From UBA8437 sp963582065 (GTDB taxonomy: Bacteria > Planctomycetota > Planctomycetia > Planctomycetales > Planctomycetaceae), in assembly GCA_963582065.1 (NCBI GenBank), contig CAUZRQ010000012.1:13780-77779 (forward strand): DNA of 64,000 bases. The letters are read 5' to 3'. Every line of letters begins with the position of its first letter. The first letter of the stretch is position 1. The position numbers and the translations under genes are program-made. The notes under the pieces were generated by a model that had not been told where the DNA came from, did not search any database, and saw only the letters and a program-made list of their open reading frames with translations. Positions 9,756 through 18,444 of this stretch are shown here, in pieces.

Positions 9756-11036
9756 CTAGGACTTCGGATCGAACACGTTGCGCCGGTCCGAATCGAATGC
9801 CGCGTCACGGACGGTCCTGTCGGCGTTGACCGGCCTGGTGTTCAGACGCCACTTGATCAAACCGGCGTCCCTGGGAGCCTGTGGACTGTCCTTGCCGGCC
9901 TGGATGCGGTACCCGGTTCCGAACACCGTGAGAATGGAACCGTCGGGCAGCAGGGTGGAAGACGTGGCCTGGCTGCTGGGCCACCAGTAGGTCTTGCCTT
10001 TGCGTTTTCCCGACCAGACGTGCAACAGGTACCGGTGATCGAGATCCCAGGTCACCCCGTGGTCATGGCTGACCATCGCCTCGATCCCGAACTGCGGAAA
10101 TCCGTCCTTGTCGTCGACGTACCCCAGTCTCACCACGTAGGTCATGACGATGTCCTTGTCGGGCATCAGCACCAGTGACTGGTGATGGCGACCGTAATCG
10201 TAGATCTTCCTGACCGCCGACCACGTGAGTCCATTGTCCCTGGAGATCGAGACCCCCAACCCCTCGTAATGGTCCAGTGTTTTGCCTGTCAGCCGTCGCG
10301 GCACGTCGGTTCGACAGGCTGCCAGCAGATGGCCGTTGCCGGCGCGAAACAGGTTCACCTCGTTGGCACCACGCCATTGCGGAACCTGGATGGACCTGCT
10401 CCAGGTCCGCCCCTGGTCGGTACTGAAGCGGATCGAGACATTTGAGCTCGTTCCCGACTGCCTGTAGCCCGTCTCGGCCAGCCTGGTGATCTTCCCCGTC
10501 TTGGGATGGCGATCCACCAGCGGCGGATCCCAGATGTGCCAGGGCATCTTGTCCGAGGACGCCGCGATGGACACCGGCTTTCCCCAGGTCTTTCCGTAGT
10601 CGGTACTGAACCAGCGCGAGGGAGTACCGACCGCCAAGCCGCCGCTCTCGTAGAAAACCAGTTTTCCCTTGCCGAGATAAGCCAGCGCGGTACCCATGCC
10701 GATCGATGGCTTGCCGTCCTTGCCGACACGGGCAGGACGGGGGTCCGTCCACGTCGCCCCGTAGTCATCACTGGTCAGCACGAAAGCGCGATGCGGGTAG
10801 TCGCACCCGACCAGCATCAGCAACCGGTCTTTCTCGGGCATGTTGACGATGTAAGGAACCGCGACCACCCGGTTCCAGCTCTCGGTGACGATCTGAAACC
10901 GTGCCGGCAGCCGGAACGGCCCGTCCTTCCCGTTAAGTTGTCGCACGACATGCGGCTGCCACTCGGCCAGTCCCGTCGATGAAACAGAAACGGTGGCCAG
11001 CACCATCACCGACACAAGACATCTCGGAGTCTTCAT
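9756..11036 (-). CDS. Exported BNR-repeat sialidase-like protein
   Basis: 426 aa with a signal peptide (MKTPRCLVSVMVLATVSVSS, cut near GLAEW). Five Asp-box motifs are visible: TSDDYGATW, FSTDYGKTW, FSTDQGRTW, SRDNGLTW and SHDHGVTW. They mark the blades of a six-bladed sialidase-type propeller. Its start codon overlaps the stop of the upstream gene by 4 nt (ATGA), so the two are translated together. Relatives act outside the cytoplasm on glycans, but exact specificity cannot be read from the sequence. A planctomycete expansion of these propellers is well known, and many are annotated as exo-alpha-sialidase without biochemical proof. Confidence 0.85.
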   Translation of the reverse strand: MKTPRCLVSVMVLATVSVSSTGLAEWQPHVVRQLNGKDGPFRLPARFQIVTESWNRVVAVPYIVNMPEKDRLLMLVGCDYPHRAFVLTSDDYGATWTDPRPARVGKDGKPSIGMGTALAYLGKGKLVFYESGGLAVGTPSRWFSTDYGKTWGKPVSIAASSDKMPWHIWDPPLVDRHPKTGKITRLAETGYRQSGTSSNVSIRFSTDQGRTWSRSIQVPQWRGANEVNLFRAGNGHLLAACRTDVPRRLTGKTLDHYEGLGVSISRDNGLTWSAVRKIYDYGRHHQSLVLMPDKDIVMTYVVRLGYVDDKDGFPQFGIEAMVSHDHGVTWDLDHRYLLHVWSGKRKGKTYWWPSSQATSSTLLPDGSILTVFGTGYRIQAGKDSPQAPRDAGLIKWRLNTRPVNADRTVRDAAFDSDRRNVFDPKS

Positions 11037-12343
11037 ACTGGGTCCTTTCGTCGAAGGTGGTCACGCACCGTCTTGACAGGCGCGTCGATTGGCAGGAATT
11101 CGATCCCGTTGCGGGCCCTGTTGACCCGAATCCGCATGACGTAGACGCGGTTGGGAGCCTGCGACGATTCACAGTACGAGACCATGATCGACTCGTCCTT
11201 CATCACGAAGGCCCCCGGATAGCCGTAGGCCGAAATGTCGAGCGCGAATCCTGCCCGGCTCCACGTTTCGCCATTGTCTCGACTGATCCACGCACACAGG
11301 TGAGGCACCCCCTTGCCGACCTTGTGGACATGCCAGGTGGCCAGTGCCACCACGGTACCGTCCTTGAGCACCAGCAACTGCGGGGCCCGGAAGGTCGGCC
11401 CGTGCCGCTTGACCGTGCGTCCCGACTCGACCCACGTGACGCCGCGGTCCTTCGAGTACAGCACACCCCCATCCGGACGCGTCGCCATGATCAGCCGACC
11501 GTCCTTGAGTTGAGCAATCGCCGGCTCATCAATGTCCTTGCCGCGACGCCGCACCACCGAAACGGTCTTCCAGGTCCTGCCCGAATCGTCCGAACGGTGA
11601 ATCACGCCGTAGAGGGGTTTCTTGCCCCCCGACTCGGCCCCGCCGACATCCTCGCAGTAGGTCGCCCAGAGAATGCCGCCATCGGCCAACTGGATCGGCC
11701 GACCGTGTGCCCGTTCGTAGAAGGTGCCGGGGCCGTCAATCCAGATCGGGTCCGACCACGTCACGCCATTGTCCCCGGACCGCAGCACCATCTGCTTGTC
11801 ATTGAGCCCGTCGATGTCGTTCTCGAAACGCTTGGGAGCCTTCGGATACCCGGCCCAGGATGCGTTCACGTTGACGAAGCACAGCACGGTGCCGTCACGA
11901 CAGACGAACAGGGCGTCGGGACGATCGTCCAACCGGTGATCGATGACGGTAAACGGCTTCGACCACGTCCTGCCGTTGTCCGTCGATCGGCATGCCATCG
12001 ACCGGCCTCCGGTGGGTGCGAGGAACCCGCCCGTCTTACCGCGGATGTCTCGTGGCGAGGCAAAAGACACGTGACCGTAGCCGGCCGAGTGGATCAGCAG
12101 GATGTCACCGTTGGGCAGGCGCTGGATCCCTTCGGCCCAGCCGATGAACTCACCCATTCCGGCGAACGGTTTCGGCCGATTGTGGTCATATCCGGTGACA
12201 CGGACCCGGACGTCTTTCCCGGCCAGTGTCTTCTTCCCGGGCAACGTCTCCCCGGCCGAACCCGGCTGATCTGCTGCCGGCAGGAAACACTGCGACACCA
12301 GGATGCCGACGACCGGGAAAATCTTCTTCAACATGGTTTGCAT
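11033..12343 (-). CDS. Exported BNR-repeat sialidase-like protein, second copy
   Basis: The start is set at 12343 (MQTMLKKIFPVVGILVSQCF), which yields a signal peptide; the frame extends to 12415 without a ribosome site. The body contains Asp-boxes STDNGRTW, SGDNGVTW, RSDDSGRTW, SKDRGVTW and SRDNGETW, giving a five- to six-bladed propeller. Its last codon overlaps the start of the following BNR gene by 4 nt, and it lies about 85 nt downstream of the Sel1/HtrA-type protease gene on the same strand, consistent with a three-gene operon. It is clearly diverged from its downstream neighbour, so not a recent duplicate. It is probably periplasmic or surface-located. Confidence 0.85.
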   Translation of the reverse strand: MQTMLKKIFPVVGILVSQCFLPAADQPGSAGETLPGKKTLAGKDVRVRVTGYDHNRPKPFAGMGEFIGWAEGIQRLPNGDILLIHSAGYGHVSFASPRDIRGKTGGFLAPTGGRSMACRSTDNGRTWSKPFTVIDHRLDDRPDALFVCRDGTVLCFVNVNASWAGYPKAPKRFENDIDGLNDKQMVLRSGDNGVTWSDPIWIDGPGTFYERAHGRPIQLADGGILWATYCEDVGGAESGGKKPLYGVIHRSDDSGRTWKTVSVVRRRGKDIDEPAIAQLKDGRLIMATRPDGGVLYSKDRGVTWVESGRTVKRHGPTFRAPQLLVLKDGTVVALATWHVHKVGKGVPHLCAWISRDNGETWSRAGFALDISAYGYPGAFVMKDESIMVSYCESSQAPNRVYVMRIRVNRARNGIEFLPIDAPVKTVRDHLRRKDPV

Positions 12344-12428
12344 CCCGTCCAACGACCAGCCAGCCAATCCAGCCGAGTCTCGGCACCCGGCCAACCGCAC
12401 TTTTTCCAACGACATCGGGGGGGGGCAC

Positions 12429-14129
12429 TTACCGACCGCGGTCCAACCGGATCAACACGGTTGCCTGGCTGACCTCGTCTCGAACCTTCGCGGGATCCCG
12501 GGCCGTCCTGGGAGAGCTTTCCTTGAGTTTTTCGCCGGCCTTGGGAATGTGCTCCTCGAGCAGCAACAGCAGACGCGTACTTCTGACGGCGTAGTTGACG
12601 TTCTGGGGCAGGGTCGCATTCTTGGCCAGCAGCTTGAGTGCACCCGCGCGGGCCACCACCACACCCACGACGTTGCCGTGCTCGTTGACGAGTGGGCCAC
12701 CGGAGTTCCCCGGCTGGATCGCCGCACTGATCTGGAGCGTCCGGGGATCGTCACCAACCCCGGCAAGCCCGATGATGTCCCCGGCGGTGTGGACGGGATC
12801 CAGGCCCTGGATGTCGGGGTTGGGATGGCCGAAGGTGAAGACCTTGTTTCCCTCGCGAAGGCGACTGCTGGAAATCACCGGAAGCGACTTGAAGCTGCCG
12901 GTGACCTTCAGCAACGCCAGGTCGTTGCTCGTGTCCCTGTGGACAACCCACGCCGGCAGGGTGCCCGTCCTGGTCATCACCCGAACACGCGAAAGATCGT
13001 CGACGACGTGGGCGTTGGTCACGAAGTACCCGTCATCGGTGACGAAGAACCCGGTGCCTGTCACCGCCGTTTTTCCGGGGCGGCCCGCCGGGGCCGATCC
13101 TGAACCCCTTGTGTTCGAACGCTGCCGAAAGGCGACCTGTGCCATCAACTTGCGGCTCAGCCGCACCGCCTCGGCGAATTGACCGGCGGTCATCGATTCC
13201 CGGACGGCCAACCTGTTGTTCTTCGCACCCTCGTTGCCTTGTTTCGCGGCGAGATCCAACCAGGCGAAGGCGGTCACACTGTCTTTGGGTACTCCCAGGC
13301 CCTGCCCGTATGAAGTCCCGAGATTGTACTGGGCATCCGCGTGACCCTGCTCGGCAGCCTTCCGATACCACCGGACCGCTTCCCGGTCGTCTTTGGTAAC
13401 CCCGGCACCGAAGTGATATGCGCTCCCGAGGTTGTACTGGGCATCCTCGTGACCGCGATCGGCGGCCTTCCGGTACCACTTGGCCGCTGTCCGGAAGTCT
13501 TTCACGACTCCCACGCCCTTGTCGTAGGACACTGCAAGGTTGAACTGGGCTGGAACGACACCCTGCTCCGCGGCTCTCCGGTACCACTTGGCCGCTTCCC
13601 GGTCGTCTTTGGCGACACCTTCGCCGAAGTGGTACGACCCTCCGAGGCTGATCTGGGCATCCGGATGGCCCTGTTCCGCGGCCTTCCGGTACCACGTGAA
13701 CGCTTCCTGGTCGTCTTTCGCGACACCCTCGCCAAAGCGGTACGACTCTCCGATGTGGAACCGGGCATGCGAATCACCCTGGTCGGCGGATTGCCGGTAC
13801 CACTTGACCGCTTCCCGGTCGTCCTGCGGAACGCCATCACCGAAGCGGTATGACTCTCCGAGATGGAACTGGGCATGCGAGACACCCTGGTCGGCTGCCC
13901 GTCGATACCACTTGACCGCCTCCGTGTCGTTTTTCGAGACGCCGATCCCGATTGAGTAGGTCTGCCCCAGGACGAACTGTGCCCCCGCATCTCCCTTCTC
14001 CGCTCTCTCGCGGAGCGCAGCGACCCACTTCCTTGTGGGTTGATCTGCTGCGTCACAGGTCAACGAAGTCGAGAGCACGCAAAACGCTGCGATCGACAGG
14101 GAGCAACAGCCGACGGTGACACGGTGCAC
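12429..14129 (-). CDS. Exported Sel1-repeat plus HtrA/trypsin-like serine protease fusion
   Basis: The start is GTG at 14129, with AGGAGG and GGAGG upstream. This yields a signal peptide ending around LTCDAADQP; an ATG at 14228 has no comparable support. Residues 47-302 are seven Sel1-like repeats (AEKGDAGAQFVLGQTYSIGIG..., then repeated GESYRFGEGVAKDD and EAVKWYRKAAEQG). Residues 355-540 are a trypsin-fold serine protease of the HtrA type. Its catalytic triad is intact: His374 (TNAHVVDD), Asp403 (SNDLALLKV) and Ser476 (QPGNSGGPL). No PDZ domain is seen, unlike DegP. It is the first gene of an operon with two BNR proteins. Sel1 repeats usually mediate protein contacts, so the repeats may recruit substrate or scaffold. 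A role in envelope quality control or in maturing the operon's secreted products is inference. Confidence 0.85.
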   Translation of the reverse strand: MHRVTVGCCSLSIAAFCVLSTSLTCDAADQPTRKWVAALRERAEKGDAGAQFVLGQTYSIGIGVSKNDTEAVKWYRRAADQGVSHAQFHLGESYRFGDGVPQDDREAVKWYRQSADQGDSHARFHIGESYRFGEGVAKDDQEAFTWYRKAAEQGHPDAQISLGGSYHFGEGVAKDDREAAKWYRRAAEQGVVPAQFNLAVSYDKGVGVVKDFRTAAKWYRKAADRGHEDAQYNLGSAYHFGAGVTKDDREAVRWYRKAAEQGHADAQYNLGTSYGQGLGVPKDSVTAFAWLDLAAKQGNEGAKNNRLAVRESMTAGQFAEAVRLSRKLMAQVAFRQRSNTRGSGSAPAGRPGKTAVTGTGFFVTDDGYFVTNAHVVDDLSRVRVMTRTGTLPAWVVHRDTSNDLALLKVTGSFKSLPVISSSRLREGNKVFTFGHPNPDIQGLDPVHTAGDIIGLAGVGDDPRTLQISAAIQPGNSGGPLVNEHGNVVGVVVARAGALKLLAKNATLPQNVNYAVRSTRLLLLLEEHIPKAGEKLKESSPRTARDPAKVRDEVSQATVLIRLDRGR

Positions 14130-14265
14130 GGTGGAGACCTCCGCACCTCCTAGAGGGCGATAACCAGACCGATCCAGCCTATCAACGCACCGGTGAAATG
14201 GCAAAACGGTGCTGAGAAGCCATGTCACCGCATCGGACGACGCCGGGGCCGGGGGGAGATCGGCA

Positions 14266-14859
14266 CTACTTGCTGATCTCGCAGTCCTGAAGTGCCTCTT
14301 CGAGCTCTTCCTTGCCCTTGTCGGTAATCCGCGTACCGTGGATGTTCAGCCACTCCAGTTGTATCAGCGTGACAAACAACGGAACGGAATCGTCGGTGAT
14401 ATCGGTTTCGCTGAGATCCAGGTTGGTACAACGGCGCAATGACCAGACATCCGGCAACCTCGAGTCGGTAATCGTCCCCTTGGTCAGCAACTTGACGTTC
14501 CTGAAGCGGATTCCGTAGCTGTCGCGACCACTTCAGGCATTTTCGCACGCATCCCATACCCACCTGAGTGTGCCGAGATCGCCATCCCCCTTGGCCTTCC
14601 GGTCAAGTTCTTCCGCAAGGTCCTCCAGGCCGGCGAGTTCCTTTGGATGGGGTGCGACGAAGTCCTGGAAAATCACGTTGGCCGTCCACTCAACAGCCTC
14701 TTTCCACTGCCCCGCCGGCACATCCGAAGGGCGTCTTGAGTCGAACGACCGAATCGTGTCGGCGACGTGGCTGACAGCCTGGCTGAAGCGTTGGATCTCA
14801 TTGATGCGGATCGCCACGGGCACTGCCATCGCTATTCTCGCCGAGGCGACAAGAAGCAC
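14266..14859 (-). pseudogene. Membrane-anchored leucine-rich-repeat protein interrupted by an in-frame TGA
   Basis: Two same-frame halves are separated only by TGA at 14535-14533. The upstream half (14859-14533, 108 codons) has a hydrophobic start (VLLVASARIAMAVPVAIRIN) and an amphipathic region ending LGTLRWVWDACENA. The downstream half opens SGRDSYGIRFRNVKLLTKG. It contains leucine-rich repeats of the planctomycete type: LRRCTNLDLSETDITDDSV and LEWLNIHGTRITDKGKEEL. It has no usable start of its own near the junction (TTG at 14490 only). The upstream half also lacks a convincing start and ribosome site (GTG at 14859). It reads as one degraded gene. Function unknown; such LRR proteins are numerous in planctomycetes. 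Confidence 0.5.
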
Positions 14860-15118
14860 GATGATTCGCGATCTTCGCGTCGTTGAAGATCCACACGGTC
14901 AACGGGGTGACTGGCCGAAGCGATCTCTCAACGAATCCGTGGAAATCAGCCAGCCAGAAGACTACACGATCACGGACCACATAGAATGAAGGCGCAGCGG
15001 TTTGCAGCATGAAAACCGCAACCGTTTCAGGACGGTCGCCGGGTCGCACGGCCAGCAACGCCTAGCCCCGGGATTCCTTTTCGAGTCAACAACATCAGCA
15101 ACAAGCGGAGTCCGTGTC

Positions 15119-16711
15119 ATGTCCGTGCGGTTCATTCACCTGGCAGTTTTCGTGATGTCATTCTGTGCGGTCTCGGCGCAAGCCCAATTCCGCAAAGCTC
15201 CACCGGGAACGTTCAAGGAACTCGACGATGTGATCGCCGGCAACGCGCTGATCCTCCACGGGAAGCAGCTGTTCATCGACAACCACGTCATCGCCGAACT
15301 GGACGGCGTCAGGAAGGTCCTCAATCAGCCCGTCAAACATCCGCTCAATCCGTTGCTGCGAAAGAACAACCGCGAGTACGCGATTGACTTCGGCACGGTC
15401 GTTCGTGATCCGAAGGACGGCCTCCACAAGATGTGGTATCAGATTTGGAGCAACCATGAGGCCACCGTCGGCACGGTGGGCTACGCGGTCTCCAGGGATG
15501 GAATCCGGTGGAAGAAACCGATCATTGACAAGTCAACCGGCACCAACCTGGTGATCTTCGATCCAAAGCAACCATGGGTCAGTGCGCCGGGGATCATCAT
15601 TGACCGACAGGATCCGGACCCACGTCGTCGCTTCAAGATGATGTATTCGGCCCGACCCGGCTCCAAGTCGTCTCTATCCAGTTGTGTGGCCTACTCGCCG
15701 GACGGAATTCACTGGAAGCCCGAGGCTCGCAACCCGCTGATCCCCTACAGCGACACGCAAATCTGCCCGTACTGGGACGCGCGCCTGGCCCGCTACGTCG
15801 CCTACCTCCGCTTCGGGCCACCGAACATCAGGAAGATCGCTCGCATCGAAAGCACCGATTTTCTTCACTGGTCACCCAAGCTGACGGTGATCCCGGGAAA
15901 ATCCCGGCTGGGCGGCACCAGCAGCAACCTGGACAAACCGTTTGCGACCAACCACTACACCATGACGGCGATGCCGTACGCGGGCATCTACGTGGGACTG
16001 CTCAACACCTATCACGGTGAGACGAAGACTCCGATTCCCGACGACAAGCCGTGGATGGACCGGGTCGATGCCCAGTTGGTCTTCAGCCGAAACGGTGTCA
16101 CCTGGCAGCGGGTGCTCAAGGACGGAGCCATCACCGCGCAACAACTCCGCGAGGATCGGGACTGGAAACAGGCGGCCGCACACGCGACGTTTCTTCCCTA
16201 TGGCAAGTTCAAGAAGGACTGGGACTGGGGACAGATCTATCCGCATCACCCGCCGCTGGTCGTCGGCGACGAGATCCGGTTCTACTACGCCGGAATCAGC
16301 GCTCGGCACTGGAGCGCGTTCCACAAGGACAAACCGGACCACGCCATCGGCCTGGCGACGCTGCGACTGGACGGATTCGTGTCGGTGGAAACCGAACACA
16401 AGGGGACCCTGACGACCAGGCCCATCGTGTTTCTGGGCGACACGATCGTCGTCAACGCCAACGCAAAAGGCGGGTCGCTTGTCGTGGAAGCCCTCGATGT
16501 GAAGGGACGCGTCATCGAGGGATTCTCCGCGGGAGACTGTACTCCGATCACCACCGACAGCGTTCGCCACGTCGTGACCTGGAAGGGCCACAAGGACTGC
16601 CACCTGCTGCAAGGGCGTCCGATCAGGCTGCGGTTTCAACTGGAGAAGGCGAAGCTGTTTTCATTCGAGCCCGGGATTCGACACAGTCATTACCTGCAGT
16701 CCTACGATTGA
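15119..16711 (+). CDS. Exported protein with a GH32/GH43-like propeller signature, hypothetical
   Basis: ATG at 15119 with GGAG about 9 nt upstream; the open frame starts earlier but this gives the signal peptide MSVRFIHLAVFVMSFCAVSA, cut after AQA. The 530-aa body contains repeated blade-like segments: VRDPKDGLHKMWYQIWS, GYAVSRDGIRWKKP, CVAYSPDGIHWKPE and LVFSRNGVTWQR. These resemble five-bladed propellers of glycoside hydrolase families 32/43 and related proteins of planctomycetes. No catalytic acids can be assigned with certainty. It lies between two stop-interrupted genes and is itself intact. A glycan-related role is inference. Confidence 0.7.
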   Translation: MSVRFIHLAVFVMSFCAVSAQAQFRKAPPGTFKELDDVIAGNALILHGKQLFIDNHVIAELDGVRKVLNQPVKHPLNPLLRKNNREYAIDFGTVVRDPKDGLHKMWYQIWSNHEATVGTVGYAVSRDGIRWKKPIIDKSTGTNLVIFDPKQPWVSAPGIIIDRQDPDPRRRFKMMYSARPGSKSSLSSCVAYSPDGIHWKPEARNPLIPYSDTQICPYWDARLARYVAYLRFGPPNIRKIARIESTDFLHWSPKLTVIPGKSRLGGTSSNLDKPFATNHYTMTAMPYAGIYVGLLNTYHGETKTPIPDDKPWMDRVDAQLVFSRNGVTWQRVLKDGAITAQQLREDRDWKQAAAHATFLPYGKFKKDWDWGQIYPHHPPLVVGDEIRFYYAGISARHWSAFHKDKPDHAIGLATLRLDGFVSVETEHKGTLTTRPIVFLGDTIVVNANAKGGSLVVEALDVKGRVIEGFSAGDCTPITTDSVRHVVTWKGHKDCHLLQGRPIRLRFQLEKAKLFSFEPGIRHSHYLQSYD

Positions 16712-16752
16712 TCCGGACACCCAGGACCAGCAAAACCGGAACGAGAGCCACG

Positions 16753-17139
16753 ATGGTCGAACTGCGTCCCCGTGAAACTGTCATCCTGGCAACCGACTTC
16801 TCCAGGCTGGTCGACTGGTACCGAGATGTCCTCGGGTTCACGGTCGTCAAGCTCTTCGAGGATGACTTCCATTTCTGCAACCTCGAGACGCCGACGGGGA
16901 CCAGGATCGGGATCGGTGACGCGAAAGAAATGGGGGTCGTGCCGGGGGACCGGTAGTCTCAAACGGTCATCCTGCAGTTTGAAGTCGATGACGTCCAGGA
17001 GTTCTTCGCCCACCTCAAGCAATCCGGAACCGAGATTGCCAACGGACCCGCCTTCGACAAGAACGACGGTTTCTGGTTCGGGAGTTTTGCCGATCCCGAG
17101 GGCAACTCCTGCTGGGTGGTCGACAGGAACTGCCCCTGA
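16753..17139 (+). pseudogene. VOC/glyoxalase-fold protein interrupted by an in-frame TAG
   Basis: ATG at 16753 opens a 128-codon frame to TGA at 17137-17139, broken only at codon 68 by TAG (16954-16956). Before the stop is a first VOC half (VILATDFSRLVDWYRDVLGFTVVKLFEDDFHF). After it is a complete second half (VILQFEVDDVQEFFAHLKQSG, then WFGSFADPEGNSCWVVDRN). The length and both beta-alpha-beta-beta-beta units match single-domain VOC proteins. There is no start codon near the stop for a separate downstream protein. It therefore appears nonsense-inactivated, or the TAG is a sequence error. VOC proteins include dioxygenases, lyases and resistance proteins; no specific function can be assigned. 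Confidence 0.75.
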
Positions 17140-17360
17140 CGGTGCCGACGACGGTCAATCCGTCACACCGACCCACTGGTCAGCATGCACGTCGTGACGT
17201 CGACGGGGGCCTGCAGTCCGGGGGCCTGTTTGCCGAGTGGACAAGAGTGAAACTGATGCCGCGTTGGTTGTTCCGCTGCGCTTTCCACGACCGGGTGGAT
17301 TGTGTTGGAATGGCCCCGGGCGACCCGAAGTCAGCACCTGGCAACAAAGAGGAAACAGCG

Positions 17361-18374
17361 ATGACTCTCCGTTGGTTTGTGACGTGTTCCGGTTCGATCC
17401 TGGTCCTGTCGGGCCTGGCGATTCTTGCCACCGCTGAGGCTCCGGCCGAGCCTTCGGCCGAGGCGGCTCCGGAGGTAACAACCGCTGATGTCGAGAGGAT
17501 GATGACATCACTGTCAAACTGGGGACGGTGGGGAAAAGACGATGAACTGGGAACGCTGAACCTGATCACCCCGAAGAAGCGACGGAAGGCGGCGAGGCTG
17601 GTCAAGGACGGGGTGTCGATCTCGATGGCCCACGATGTCGTCAAGATCAGGATGGATGACTCGAGTCCGTTCGAGCACGAGGTGACGCTGGGTGAGAACA
17701 CCGGCGATGTGGGGGGGGCCGGAGACCGGTACGCCGTGCAGTACCACGGCTTCACTCACACGCACATCGATGCTCTCTGCCACATCTTCTACAGGGGGCG
17801 GATGTACAACGGGTTCAGCGCGGACCTGGTCAAGAAGACCGGTGTCGGCAAGCTCTCGATCAACCGGGTCAAGAACGGGATTTTCACCCGGGCGATTCTG
17901 ATGGACATGCCCGAGCTGTTCGGCGTCAGATACCTGCCGGGCAAGCAGGCGATTTATCCGAAACACCTGGAGGCCTGGGAGAAGAAAGCCGGCGTCAAGG
18001 TGAAGTCCGGCGACGCCCTGCTGATTCACACCGGCCGCTGGACGCGCCGCAAGGTCGCCGGCGGATGGAAGATCATGCAGGACTCGGCCGGACTGCACGC
18101 CTCGTGCCTGCCCTGGCTGAAGAAACGGGACGTGGCCATCATCGGCAGCGACCTGGCCCTGGACGTGATGCCCTCGGGGGTCGACAAGTTCGTGTTGCCG
18201 GTGCATTGCGTCGTGATCGTCAGCATGGGGATGTGCATTCTCGATGTGCTCGACTTTCGGGCCATCGCCGAAGAGTGCCGCAAGCGGAAGCGGTGGGAGT
18301 TCCTGCTGACGGTCTCCCCCCTGGCCGTCGAAGGCGGCACGGGATCGCCGGTCAACCCGATCGGGACCTTCTAG
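17361..18374 (+). CDS. Cyclase-family protein (kynurenine-formamidase-like metal hydrolase), exported
   Basis: ATG at 17361, with AGAGGAAA about 6 nt upstream, is preferred to the longer open frame. It gives 337 aa with a signal peptide (MTLRWFVTCSGSILVLSGLA). The metal-binding motif of the cyclase/formamidase fold is visible as HxDx3H in THTHIDALCH (His135, Asp137, His141), preceded by WGKDDELGTLNLI, a typical opening for this subgroup. The late segment GSDLALDVMPSGV and the close VSPLAVEGGTGSPVNPIGTF are also typical. Members hydrolyse amide or lactone bonds; many secreted bacterial members have unknown substrates. It precedes the kelch and symporter genes on the same strand, 70 bp from the kelch start. 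Confidence 0.85.
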   Translation: MTLRWFVTCSGSILVLSGLAILATAEAPAEPSAEAAPEVTTADVERMMTSLSNWGRWGKDDELGTLNLITPKKRRKAARLVKDGVSISMAHDVVKIRMDDSSPFEHEVTLGENTGDVGGAGDRYAVQYHGFTHTHIDALCHIFYRGRMYNGFSADLVKKTGVGKLSINRVKNGIFTRAILMDMPELFGVRYLPGKQAIYPKHLEAWEKKAGVKVKSGDALLIHTGRWTRRKVAGGWKIMQDSAGLHASCLPWLKKRDVAIIGSDLALDVMPSGVDKFVLPVHCVVIVSMGMCILDVLDFRAIAEECRKRKRWEFLLTVSPLAVEGGTGSPVNPIGTF

Positions 18375-18444
18375 CGACCTGCTCGAGCAGGACTGGATAA
18401 CGGAGTAAGCCCAACCTTTGACCTGTCGCATCCGAGAGAACCCA

